Shown: positions 25,160 to 32,237 of the stretch, in pieces | How positions within the stretch are numbered: the stretch's first letter is position 1 | Layout of the letters: the number at the start of each line of letters is the position of its first letter | Source of the DNA: Deltaproteobacteria bacterium | Lineage (GTDB): Bacteria; Desulfobacterota; Syntrophobacteria; Syntrophobacterales; Syntrophobacteraceae | Assembly: GCA_021813685.1 (NCBI GenBank) | Contig: JAKAJS010000092.1 | Location: 1-39,916, forward strand | Length of the DNA: 39,916 nucleotides | Direction: 5' to 3' | The notes under the pieces: generated by a model | Seen by the model: only the letters and a program-made list of their open reading frames with translations | The model's database searches: none | Told to the model about the DNA's origin: nothing | Program-made: the position numbers and the translations under genes

Positions 25160-26122
25160 TCATGACGAGAAGGGCTCTGCGGCAAGAGCCACCAGGGCCG
25201 CGACATCCTCTATGCTTTCGAGCTTTACGGCTTCGCGCTTAAACTTCTTTCCTCCGGGTATTTGCTGCAGATACCAGCATAGGTGTTTTCGCATCTCGAT
25301 GATTCCTCGCCGGCCCTTGAGACCGATGGAAAGCCGGGCGTGTTCGTGCGCGGTTTTCAGGACCTCGTCGCGCGGGGGCTTGGCGGGGGAGCCGCCGTTT
25401 CGAGTAGAATCCAACTGGCTGAAGATCCAGGGGTTTCCCAGGGCTCCCCGGGCAATGCCGACTCCGTCGGCTCCCGTTTTTTCCAGCAGTTCGACGGCGG
25501 AGGCCGGGTTCATCGCCCCTCCGTTGGCGAGGAGGGTTCCCTTGAAACGGGCGCGGGCCTCTCGGGTGGTCTCGATGTCGTTTGGGCCGGAAAAGCGCTG
25601 CGCGTAGGACCTCCCGTGGATCATGAGAGCCTTTATGTCCAGATCTTCGATATATTCGAGGAAGCTCAGAAGGTCGAATCCCTGGACATTGGTTCTGGTC
25701 TTGATCGATACGGGGAGATGCGTATTTTCGATAACGCTTTGGATTACCTCCCGCGCGAGGGGGAAATTGGTCATGAGAGCCGCCCCTCCGCCGCGTTTGA
25801 ACACTTTCGCCATGGGGCAGCCGAAGTTTATGTCGATTCCATCCGGCCGGATCTCCCGGGTGATGAAGCGGGCGGCGATGGCGAAGTGTTCGGGGTTGTG
25901 TCCGAAGAGTTGTACGACAAAGGGTCTCTCCGACTCGTCGAAACGCACGATCCCCAGGGTCGGTTGGGCCTGATAGGCAAAGGCGGTGGAGCTCGCAAGC
26001 TCGGAGTAGAGGACATCGGCGCCGTACCCTTTGCATATGCGCCGAAAGGCGCTGTCGGTGATGCCTGAAAGCGGGGCCAGGGCAAAAACAGGCTTTCTTA
26101 AGAGTTTCCAAAAATTGTCCAT
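25160..26122 (-). CDS. tRNA-dihydrouridine synthase
   Basis: The 320-residue FMN-dependent TIM-barrel protein starts FALAPLSGITDSAFRRICKG. It has the family motifs INFGCPMAKVFKRGGGAALM with the catalytic Cys, SIKTRTN, LMIHGRSYAQRF and LLANGGAMNP. It reduces uridine to dihydrouridine in tRNA. The layout is DusB-like, but the subfamily is not certain. The C-terminal helical domain is complete. It stands alone, with a weak ribosome site before ATG 26122. Confidence 0.95.
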   Translation of the reverse strand: MDNFWKLLRKPVFALAPLSGITDSAFRRICKGYGADVLYSELASSTAFAYQAQPTLGIVRFDESERPFVVQLFGHNPEHFAIAARFITREIRPDGIDINFGCPMAKVFKRGGGAALMTNFPLAREVIQSVIENTHLPVSIKTRTNVQGFDLLSFLEYIEDLDIKALMIHGRSYAQRFSGPNDIETTREARARFKGTLLANGGAMNPASAVELLEKTGADGVGIARGALGNPWIFSQLDSTRNGGSPAKPPRDEVLKTAHEHARLSIGLKGRRGIIEMRKHLCWYLQQIPGGKKFKREAVKLESIEDVAALVALAAEPFSS

Positions 26123-26274
26123 CTTTATTTAAAAACCTTTTTTATCTATATCGGGAGCCCTTCCGGCGTTCATCCAACGAGCGCCGGAGTCGGTTCGTGT
26201 ACACTGGATCGGGCCAAACGTCGCATCTCTCCGGCGCCATAAGGGGAATGCTCTTGCATATGCGGCTTCATTAC

Positions 26275-26288
26275 GTTATTCAAATAAC
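26275..26288. promoter_or_regulatory. Palindrome upstream of a sigma-54 promoter (possible activator site)
   Basis: GTTATT-CA-AATAAC is a perfect 6-2-6 inverted repeat about 85-100 bases upstream of the sigma-54 promoter at 26373. That is the expected place for an NtrC-type enhancer site. It is the only clear dyad in the 338-base gap between dus and the ligase gene. The binding protein is unproven; the activator encoded at 36289-37923 is the nearest candidate. Confidence 0.4.
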
Positions 26289-26372
26289 TTACACAGCGCA
26301 ACAGGTCTTATGCCAGCACGGCGATATTTCGCGGTCTCGGGTATGTGTCGACGGTATTGCGCGCAGGTGATT

Positions 26373-26388
26373 TGGCATGGTTATTGCC
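26373..26388 (+). promoter_or_regulatory. Sigma-54 (-24/-12) promoter of the CoA ligase gene
   Basis: TGGCATGGTTATTGCC matches the sigma-54 consensus TGGCAC-N5-TTGC, with GG at 26374-26375 and GC at 26386-26387 in the required 10-base spacing. Transcription would start near 26400, about 60 bases before the ATG at 26461, so it fits the gene. Such promoters need an AAA+ activator, and one is encoded 10 kb downstream. Confidence 0.65.
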
Positions 26389-26460
26389 CCTTTTGGCTGG
26401 TGTGTTTGCACCATTGTTGCGGGTTGATATTTAATTCACTTACTGATGGAAGGAGTAAGC

Positions 26461-28098
26461 ATGAGTAAAATACCCCAAAATTACTTGCCGGAAAAGCAGA
26501 CATGGCCGCAATATCTCACACCCGCCGAATTTTCCGAAACTCCTGACAAATTGAACCTGGCCGACTTCCTGCTCGATCGGCACGTGAAGGAAGGAAGGGG
26601 CGACAACGTCGCCATCCGATTCATGGATAGAGAAATAACCTTTGCTCAATTGCAGAAAATGGTCAACCAGTTTGGCAACGCTCTGAAAGATGCCGGAGTC
26701 GAGCCCCAGGACAGGGTAGGTATTCGGCTGGTAAACACCCCTCAGGCACTGGTCACCATCTTCGCGATTGAAAAGATCGGAGCCATTCCGGTTCCGACTT
26801 CGCCGTTATGGTCCCGCGAAGAGATCGCCTTCGTGGTGAATAATGCCGAGATGAAGCTTTTCATCGTAAACGCCCCTCTCATGGAGCAGGTGGAGGCGGC
26901 CAAGCCCGGTTTTCGGTGCGGCGCCAAAGTGGTGGTAATCGGAGGGCAGCCCGAGGACGTGAAAGCCGCCGGAAACCTTGTTTTCGAAGAAATGCTCGCC
27001 AAGGGATCTTCTCTACTCGAAGCCACCATGCTCAATGCCTACGACATTGGCGTCATACTCTACACTTCGGGGACAACGGGAATGCCCAAGGGGTGCGTTC
27101 ATTTCATCCGTCCCACAGTCATAGAAACCCGGATGGTCAATAAACACGTCTATCAGTTAAAACCGGGGGATATCCTCGGGGGAGCCGCTCCCGTTTCTTT
27201 TGCAGCCGGTTTTGGAACCTTCGCACTCATCCCGTTTGAAGGCGGCGCCGGTATTTCTCTCCTCCCCAAGTTTTCTCCGCCTGATATGATGGAGCTGATT
27301 CCAAAGCACAAGATAACCGTATTGACCGGGCTCCCGACCGCCTACCGCGCACTCATGAAATTTCCGGCCTTCAAAAATTATGATATCAGCTCCGTGCGGC
27401 TCTACACGGCGGGAGGCGACGCTCTTGGTGCCGAGACGCTCAAAGGTTGGATCGAGCTTACCGGCAAGCCCATCTGGGAGGGGTTGGGGGGAACCGAAAT
27501 GCTCCACCTGGTGACCTCGAATACGCTCAACGAGCAGCCGGTGCCAAACTCCATCGGCAAGGCCCTGCCGGGCGTCGATGTTATGGTGATCGATGCCCTG
27601 GGGCAGAAGTGCAAGCCGGGTGAGGTGGGCAGCATGATTATCAGAGGCCCTTCGGGCACCCTCTACTGGAGGCCCGAGGAAAACGAGGGCAAGTTGCTCC
27701 GAAGCCAAAAATCGGGTGTAGTCGAGGGCTGGAACAAGATGGGCGACGCGGTTTACATGGCCGAGGACGGCAACATCTTCTTTGTCGCTCGTGAAGACGA
27801 CATGATCAAGAGTTCGGGCTACCGGATCGCTCCTGCCGAAATCGAGGAAACCATGGCCAAACATCCTGCGATAGCGGATGTGGGTATTGTGGGCATCCCC
27901 GATCCCGAAAAAGGACAGATAGTAAAGGCCGCAGTGGAGCTTAAGCCGGGATTCACCGCTTCCGATGAACTCACAGAGCAAATCAAGACTTTCCTCAAAG
28001 AACACATCGCCGTCTACAAACTGCCCCGCATCATCCAGTATATGGACAAACTGCCGAGGACTCCAACCGGAAAACTGTTGCGCCGAATGCTCCGGTAG
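26461..28098 (+). CDS. Benzoate/2-aminobenzoate-CoA ligase-type acyl-CoA synthetase
   Basis: The 545-residue ANL enzyme has the A3 loop ILYTSGTTGMPKGCVHF (about 199-215), WEGLGGTEMLHLVTSN, GDAVYMAEDGNIFFVAREDD, IKSSGYRIAPAEIEE, and the catalytic Lys near 538 in RTPTGKLLRRML. The overall length, the ALGAETLKGW and IKSSGYRIAP segments, and the short acceptor loops resemble benzoate- or 2-aminobenzoate-CoA ligases more than FadD. It would make an aryl- or acyl-CoA with ATP. GGAAGGAG precedes ATG 26461. It is under a sigma-54 promoter and converges on the receiver-like gene of the CoA-transferase region. Confidence 0.88.
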   Translation: MSKIPQNYLPEKQTWPQYLTPAEFSETPDKLNLADFLLDRHVKEGRGDNVAIRFMDREITFAQLQKMVNQFGNALKDAGVEPQDRVGIRLVNTPQALVTIFAIEKIGAIPVPTSPLWSREEIAFVVNNAEMKLFIVNAPLMEQVEAAKPGFRCGAKVVVIGGQPEDVKAAGNLVFEEMLAKGSSLLEATMLNAYDIGVILYTSGTTGMPKGCVHFIRPTVIETRMVNKHVYQLKPGDILGGAAPVSFAAGFGTFALIPFEGGAGISLLPKFSPPDMMELIPKHKITVLTGLPTAYRALMKFPAFKNYDISSVRLYTAGGDALGAETLKGWIELTGKPIWEGLGGTEMLHLVTSNTLNEQPVPNSIGKALPGVDVMVIDALGQKCKPGEVGSMIIRGPSGTLYWRPEENEGKLLRSQKSGVVEGWNKMGDAVYMAEDGNIFFVAREDDMIKSSGYRIAPAEIEETMAKHPAIADVGIVGIPDPEKGQIVKAAVELKPGFTASDELTEQIKTFLKEHIAVYKLPRIIQYMDKLPRTPTGKLLRRMLR

Positions 28099-28111
28099 AC
28101 AAATCCCGCGC

Positions 28112-28143
28112 GCCGGCGGCGAGGTCGCCTCAAAGCCGCCGGC
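28112..28143 (+). terminator. 9-bp GC hairpin after the ligase gene
   Basis: GCCGGCGGC (28112-28120) and GCCGCCGGC (28135-28143) pair perfectly across a 14-base loop, 14 bases after the ligase stop. No T run follows directly. A second, longer hairpin follows at 28168-28217. Confidence 0.5.
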
Positions 28144-28167
28144 CTCCACCGATCAGGGCAAAGGGGG

Positions 28168-28217
28168 GGCCGCAGGAGGTGAAAGCCCCGGCTCTTTTGT
28201 CATTCAATCCTGCGGCC
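28168..28217. terminator. Possible bidirectional hairpin between convergent genes
   Basis: GGCCGCAGGA (28168-28177) and TCCTGCGGCC (28208-28217) form a perfect 10-bp stem with a 30-base loop. It covers the last codons and stop of the leftward receiver-like gene and follows the rightward ligase gene, so it could end transcripts from both sides. Confidence 0.4.
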
Positions 28218-28580
28218 GCTAAGAATTAGTCTCACCATGGCCAGCAGTTCCCACTCTTCGTAGGGCTCCAGTATGCAGCCGTAGGCGCCAAGCTCCATGA
28301 CGCGGCCGACCAGATGGCGGTTGTCCTGGCTGCAGAGCAGAACCAGCTTGGAGTCGGGGCAGCAGAATTTCAACCTCGATATGATCGTCGCTCCGTAGGC
28401 GAGCACACTCGAGCAGTCGATAAGGATTATCGAGTCGATCTCCCGTTGAGGATCGGCGCTCAATTCATCGGGAAAGACTACCCTTGCTTTAAAATTCTTG
28501 TGCTTTTTCAACATGCTCAAGATGCGGGTTCTAATATCCTCGTCCAAAACGAGAAGAAAAAATAGGGCATATTGAGTCAT
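28200..28580 (-). CDS. Stand-alone receiver-like protein
   Basis: The 126-residue protein looks like a single receiver domain. It has an N-terminal hydrophobic strand followed by acidic residues (LVLDEDIRTRI), the expected phosphoacceptor Asp in IILIDCSSV, LVLLCSQDN and a C-terminal EPYEEWELLAMVRLIL. The conserved Lys that precedes Pro in receivers (K-P) is Glu here (LEPYEEW). It may be a pseudo-receiver or signal through protein contacts only. No kinase gene is adjacent. GGAG lies ten bases before ATG 28580. Confidence 0.65.
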   Translation of the reverse strand: MTQYALFFLLVLDEDIRTRILSMLKKHKNFKARVVFPDELSADPQREIDSIILIDCSSVLAYGATIISRLKFCCPDSKLVLLCSQDNRHLVGRVMELGAYGCILEPYEEWELLAMVRLILSGRRIE

Positions 28581-28951
28581 GACTGATACACTCCGGTACC
28601 TGGCAGCCGAGGAAAGGCTTCTTGCATTGACAAATACAAGATTTATGCCCAGCTTCTACCACCGGAGAACTACATCCGGCATTTCCCGGGAAGGGGCGGG
28701 ATGGAGCAAAGTGTATGAAATGCGCCCCGTTTGAGCAAAACGAACCGCCCGGCCTTGGACAATACGTCAATGGCCGGAGTTCAAAACTCGACCCTTAAGG
28801 AACCGCGCCACCCGGCCAACGGTCAATGGAGCGGGGCTGTAGGGCGATTTGGCAAGGAACTGCGAGTTGCTTCCGCATTGGCGCAGGGGTCGCAAGACTC
28901 ATCCCGCCGAAGTCCCCATTTGGAAGCCTCCATCGAAGTGATGCCGCCCCG
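28581..28951. other. Intergenic region, nothing recognised
   Basis: These 371 bases lie between the 49-aa gene and the receiver-like gene on the minus strand. Several open frames cross it, but none has a ribosome site with a family-like translation. A GG-N10-GC arrangement around 28649-28662 (minus strand) is a poor sigma-54 match and is not called. Confidence 0.3.
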
Positions 28952-29101
28952 TCAGTTGTCGATGAAATCCTCCCACGAGTAGGACTGCGTCTCGTTCTGA
29001 GAAGCGGGCGAGATCTCCTGTCGCAACGATTCGAGCACCATCTTTTCGAGTTCCTCAAGCGAGGGGATGTTCACGATCGGTTTTTCGTCAAGGCCGCTCA
29101 T
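28952..29101 (-). CDS. Small acidic protein, 49 residues, unknown
   Basis: The product starts MSGLDEKPIVNIPSLEELEK and ends in SYSWEDFIDN. It is acidic, with a short amphipathic helix (about 14-28, SLEELEKMVLESLRQE). I do not recognise a family. ATG 29101 has AAGGGAG seven to eight bases upstream, which supports translation. A longer frame from 29248 is proline- and serine-rich upstream of this ATG and is less likely. It lies on the same strand as the CoA-transferase operon and could be a small regulator or partner. Moderate to low confidence that it is expressed. Confidence 0.45.
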   Translation of the reverse strand: MSGLDEKPIVNIPSLEELEKMVLESLRQEISPASQNETQSYSWEDFIDN

Positions 29102-29455
29102 CACGCGTCTCCCTTCTGGTCTGTAAAGCGGCTCGGGGATTTTCGACCGGCAAATCGGTGCAGGCGAAAGGCTGGCGGAAGGAAATGGGGTGGGCATCAG
29201 TGGGAAGTGCGGGCGAGAGGCGCGAATTTCAAATCCTGACAACCTCATGAAGGAGTGTCAGATTGAACTCGAAGACAATTCCAAGACTGAGCCCCAATGG
29301 TCCGTTTGAGACAGCTTTTGGCCAAAGCGCCGTTTGTCTGTCACACCTAAATCCCGGACTGCGTCCTGTAACTGTCAAGTAAAAGCAAAAAATAGGCCCA
29401 ATTTATCGAAAGGAGTGCGTGGCGCGATACATTTTTCAGGCCGCTCCCCCGCGGA
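29102..29455. other. Intergenic region with a weak sigma-54-like site
   Basis: These 354 bases lie upstream of the 49-aa gene and after the 89-aa gene. On the minus strand, 29384-29402 reads GGGCC then a T-rich stretch to TTTTGCTT, giving GG-N10-GC. It matches the -12 half well and the -24 half poorly. If used it would give a leader of about 270 bases. Nothing else was recognised. Confidence 0.25.
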
Positions 29456-29725
29456 TCAGCTCTGAAGCGGAGACGGGGAAAGAGATGCGGGCGCTTCTTT
29501 TTCCTCCTCTTGCTTCCCGCTTCCTGCTCCCGCCTTTTTCATGTCTCTTTCCATATCGGCCAGAGCCCTTCTGGCGTTTTCGATCAATTCCTGAAACGCA
29601 TCCGATCTGTACGTGTCAAGGCCGCCGCAACCCATGTCGGCCGATTTGTCAAAGACATCCTCCCGATCGACATAGGTTATGAGCGCCTTGGAGGCTTCAT
29701 AAAAACTTCTGAATTTCTCGTTCAT
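29456..29725 (-). CDS. 89-aa helical protein coupled to the MBL-TPR gene, unknown
   Basis: The product starts MNEKFRSFYEASKALITYVD, has a helical middle (FQELIENARRALADMERDMK) and ends in a low-complexity charged tail (KQEEEKEAPASLSPS). Its ATG overlaps the stop of the metallo-beta-lactamase gene as ATGA, so it is translationally coupled and probably real. I do not recognise a family. It may be an accessory or binding partner of the MBL protein. Confidence 0.55.
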   Translation of the reverse strand: MNEKFRSFYEASKALITYVDREDVFDKSADMGCGGLDTYRSDAFQELIENARRALADMERDMKKAGAGSGKQEEEKEAPASLSPSPLQS

Positions 29726-30954
29726 TTCTTTTGCCCCGCAGCCAAACCTTTGCTGAACCTGCGATGGAATTCGGATTTGAATGCTTCGATTTCCATTGCC
29801 TTATCGGCTTTGCCCAGAAAATAGAGGGCCATGCCCTTAAACACCTGCGCCTCTCTCATCGCCGGGGCCCGGGCGAGGGCCCGGTCGAAATAGGAAAGGC
29901 TATCGACGTACCTGGTAAGGCCTAGCAGGGCTTGGCCCCCGGCCGTAAGCGCGTAGATATTTTCGGGCTCTCTCGCGAGGATCCGGTCAAAGACTTCCAT
30001 GGCCTCCTCACAGCGGCCCATGTCGTTTAACGTGAGTCCCTTGAGTTGCATTGCGTGCAAATTCCCGGGTCTCAGGGCCAGTTCCCTGTCGCAGCAGTAG
30101 ACGACTTCCCCGAGGAGTCCCTTTTCGGCCAGGCGTCTTGCCCCCTCCATCCAACTCAGCTTGTCTTCGGGGGCTGTTTCGAGAACTTTCAGCATTACCG
30201 CTTCATAGGATTCCTCCACGGCGCGGCTGCCCGTACAGGCCACCGGGACGCCGTGGCCGGGCAGCACATGGACGATATTTCTTCGCATTATCTGCCTCAG
30301 TCCGTAAAGATAGTGTTCCAGCGATCCCCCGGCGGACTTGTCGACTTCCGCCATCGAGTCGGGGAGTACGGCATCTCCGGAAATAAGAACCCCCGTCGGC
30401 GGGTGGTAGAGGCATATACTGTCCATGGTGTGGCCGGGCGTATGGAGCACTTCCCACTCGAACCCGCTGAGCTCCAGTGTTTCTCCGCCCGAAAGTTCGG
30501 TCGGGGGGAATCCGGCCTCGGAGACAAGCCTCTTGAGTTCCTGCGGGCCGGCTTCATGCATCAGGATCTCGATGTTTTTATTTTCCATGACGCCGGGAGC
30601 ACCCAGAAGTTCGAATATGCCCATACAGTGGTCGCGGTGTCCGTGCGTCAGCACCACCTTGCGGATATCGGTCAGCTCAAAGCCCAAGGCCTTGAAATCG
30701 AAGAAGATGGTGTAATCGTTTCCGGGATCTACAAGCGTGAGGCCGTCTCCTGCAAGCAGATAGGCGTTGCTTGAGTGGTGATACCCGATAAGAAAGCGGC
30801 TGTTTGTGAAGGCGGCATGCGGCGCCTTCAAAATCTCCCCGATCCGGAGCCAACCCGGGTGGAGCGGCTCTTCGGCCGGAGGATGTTCGTCTTCTATAAG
30901 CTGTTCGGGTTTCAGCTCTGGCCCCTGGATGTTCTCCGTTGCTTTCTCGGTCAT
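29722..30954 (-). CDS. Metallo-beta-lactamase-fold hydrolase with C-terminal TPR domain
   Basis: The 410-residue protein has an MBL domain (about 50-250) with the full dinuclear metal set: H-x-H-x-D-H at 104-109 (HGHRDH), His175 (HTPGHTMDS), Asp194 (ISGDAVLPD) and His234 (LPGHGVPV). Residues about 275-400 form tetratricopeptide-like repeats (NLHAMQLKGLTLNDMGRCEE, then NIYALTAGGQALLGLTRYVD). MBL hydrolases act on thioesters, lactones and other bonds. In this CoA-rich context a thioesterase or hydrolase acting on a pathway intermediate is attractive but unproven. GTAAGGAAAA precedes ATG 30954, and the 3' end is coupled to the 89-aa gene. Confidence 0.85.
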   Translation of the reverse strand: MTEKATENIQGPELKPEQLIEDEHPPAEEPLHPGWLRIGEILKAPHAAFTNSRFLIGYHHSSNAYLLAGDGLTLVDPGNDYTIFFDFKALGFELTDIRKVVLTHGHRDHCMGIFELLGAPGVMENKNIEILMHEAGPQELKRLVSEAGFPPTELSGGETLELSGFEWEVLHTPGHTMDSICLYHPPTGVLISGDAVLPDSMAEVDKSAGGSLEHYLYGLRQIMRRNIVHVLPGHGVPVACTGSRAVEESYEAVMLKVLETAPEDKLSWMEGARRLAEKGLLGEVVYCCDRELALRPGNLHAMQLKGLTLNDMGRCEEAMEVFDRILAREPENIYALTAGGQALLGLTRYVDSLSYFDRALARAPAMREAQVFKGMALYFLGKADKAMEIEAFKSEFHRRFSKGLAAGQKK

Positions 30955-31116
30955 GGCTTTTCCTTACAGGAAGACGCCCCCCCGGTAGGAGAGGGGCGCC
31001 GGGCATGATTTTCTCACCCCTCCTCCGGAATCGGGGGAGGGGCAAATGCCATTGTTTTTGGCGCCGGCCCGGTGTCCATCCGGAAACCGTGGAACGTGCC
31101 GGGCGATTCCCTAAAC

Positions 31117-31213
31117 CGCCCTTTGAAAAAGGGGGATTTAGGGGGATTTTGCCAATAAATCGGCTGCATGCTCCTTTGAAATCCCCCCCGGCCCCCCTTT
31201 GCAAAAGGGGGGA
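31117..31213. repeat. Inverted-repeat (MITE-like) element between operon segments
   Basis: The left arm (31117-31150) contains CCCTTTGAAAAAGGGGGATT and a second GGGGGATTT. The right arm (31178-31213) carries the reverse-complement pattern AAATCCCCCC and then CCCCCCTTTGCAAAAGGGGG. Each arm can also fold on itself. This CCCTTT...AAAGGGGG motif looks like a dispersed, non-coding repeat or a strong transcript-end structure. It fills much of the 311-base gap between the MBL gene start and the small-protein operon end, so it may separate two transcription units. Confidence 0.6.
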
Positions 31214-31265
31214 GAATCCGGTCCGTGACCGCCGTGGGGTTTCGGGATGGGCGCAAGGCTTGGTT

Positions 31266-31688
31266 TTACGCTATATAGTCCAGCGCATAGCCAAGTTTTA
31301 GCCTGTCATCCGGCCACCACTTCTTGCTCAATTTTTCCTCGCCGGGATAGACTTCCCTGCCGTCGATCTTTTCGATCAACAGTTCGAGGAAATGGAACTC
31401 GGTGAGTTTGAACTTTTTGATTACCTCGCTTGGCAGCACCACCGCAAGGCCGCTCTCGTTGGAGCATTCCCATTCGAAGGGTTCGTCCGGGGCCGCTTCC
31501 TCCTTGCCCGTTTTGCCCGAGTAAATCTTTAGAAGCCTGCCTTCTACCTTCGATTTCGGCTTCATCTGATGTTCACTATAGAGCTGATCGGAAATGTGCC
31601 ACCAACAGGCTCTCGCATTGGCGGCCGCGTATGCCTTGACGAGCATGGGGTCGAAGCCGCACACAACTACACGGCATTTTTCCGGCAT
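31266..31688 (-). CDS. Small-protein partner of the CoA-transferase operon, 140 residues, unknown
   Basis: The product starts MPEKCRVVVCGFDPMLVKAY and continues ARACWWHISDQLYSEHQMKP, ending in DDRLKLGYALDYIA. It is soluble, mixed alpha/beta, and has Cys5, Cys10, Cys28 and a later WECSNESG. I do not recognise a family. AAGGAGG lies six bases before ATG 31688, and the start is one base past the stop of the preceding gene. It is the last gene of the coupled operon that begins with the two CoA-transferase subunits. Confidence 0.7.
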   Translation of the reverse strand: MPEKCRVVVCGFDPMLVKAYAAANARACWWHISDQLYSEHQMKPKSKVEGRLLKIYSGKTGKEEAAPDEPFEWECSNESGLAVVLPSEVIKKFKLTEFHFLELLIEKIDGREVYPGEEKLSKKWWPDDRLKLGYALDYIA

Positions 31689-31689
31689 C

Positions 31690-31980
31690 TCAAGCCTCCT
31701 TCCCGGTTTGGTCTTTTTGCGCCTCGTTAAGGAGAACGCGAAGGTCCTCAACCTGGTCCAAACAGTAGCGCATGAACTCGTTCGCTTCGGCTTCGCTCAG
31801 ATGGTTGGCTTCAATGAGTCGTTGTACATAGGGATGGATATGAAGCTGGACCTCCTCGACGAATTCCTCGATCACATGATCGTTATCCCCCTCGGGGGAT
31901 GCCCAGGCAAGAAAACCCTTCTTCCAGTTGTCGAGCATTCCCTTCAGGACATCGATTTCCTCATGAACGTTTTCTTCCAT
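31690..31980 (-). CDS. Small acidic helical protein, 96 residues, unknown
   Basis: The product starts MEENVHEEIDVLKGMLDNWK and is almost wholly helical and acidic (HVIEEFVEEVQLHIHPYVQR, then SEAEANEFMRYCLDQVEDLR). It has no signal peptide or metal motif and I do not recognise a family. Its ATG lies one base after the TAG of the upstream cysteine-rich gene, with GAAGGG upstream, so it is translationally coupled. A scaffold or subunit role beside the cysteine-rich protein is inference. Confidence 0.7.
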   Translation of the reverse strand: MEENVHEEIDVLKGMLDNWKKGFLAWASPEGDNDHVIEEFVEEVQLHIHPYVQRLIEANHLSEAEANEFMRYCLDQVEDLRVLLNEAQKDQTGKEA

Positions 31981-31981
31981 G

Positions 31982-32218
31982 CTAGCCCTTCGCCTTAGCT
32001 TCATAGGCATAGCATTTTTTCACCACGTTGAAGTCCGCTACGCACCAGTAATTCGGCCAGTGGATCTTCTTGCACCAGCCGATGATGTCGGCGGGAGGAA
32101 ACTTGGAGCCCTTGAGGACGGGCTTCAGGTGTGTGCACTGCCAGCATATGTGTTCGCTTTGTTTCTCCGGGACCAGAACGGTGTCCAGGAATTCCTGGGG
32201 CGTCAGCTGTTGTGACAT
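31982..32218 (-). CDS. Cysteine-rich small protein, 78 residues (possible Fe-S or zinc subunit)
   Basis: After a polar N-terminus, the sequence has Cys25 and Cys28 in ICWQCTHL, Cys49 (IIGWCKKIHWPNYWC), Cys59 and Cys69 (VVKKCYAYE). The spacing C-x2-C...C...C with aromatic residues around it resembles in outline the small HiPIP-like beta/gamma subunits of fumarate-adding glycyl-radical enzymes such as benzylsuccinate synthase. No radical-enzyme large subunit lies in the window, so this is only a similarity of layout. A zinc site is the alternative. AAGGAG lies seven bases before ATG 32218. Confidence 0.7.
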   Translation of the reverse strand: MSQQLTPQEFLDTVLVPEKQSEHICWQCTHLKPVLKGSKFPPADIIGWCKKIHWPNYWCVADFNVVKKCYAYEAKAKG

Positions 32219-32237
32219 GCAAGACTCCTTTCTCAAG

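Noticed and set aside
31982..32218. Calling the 78-aa protein a benzylsuccinate synthase subunit
   Set aside because: No glycyl-radical large subunit or activating enzyme is present in the window, and only the cysteine layout is similar.
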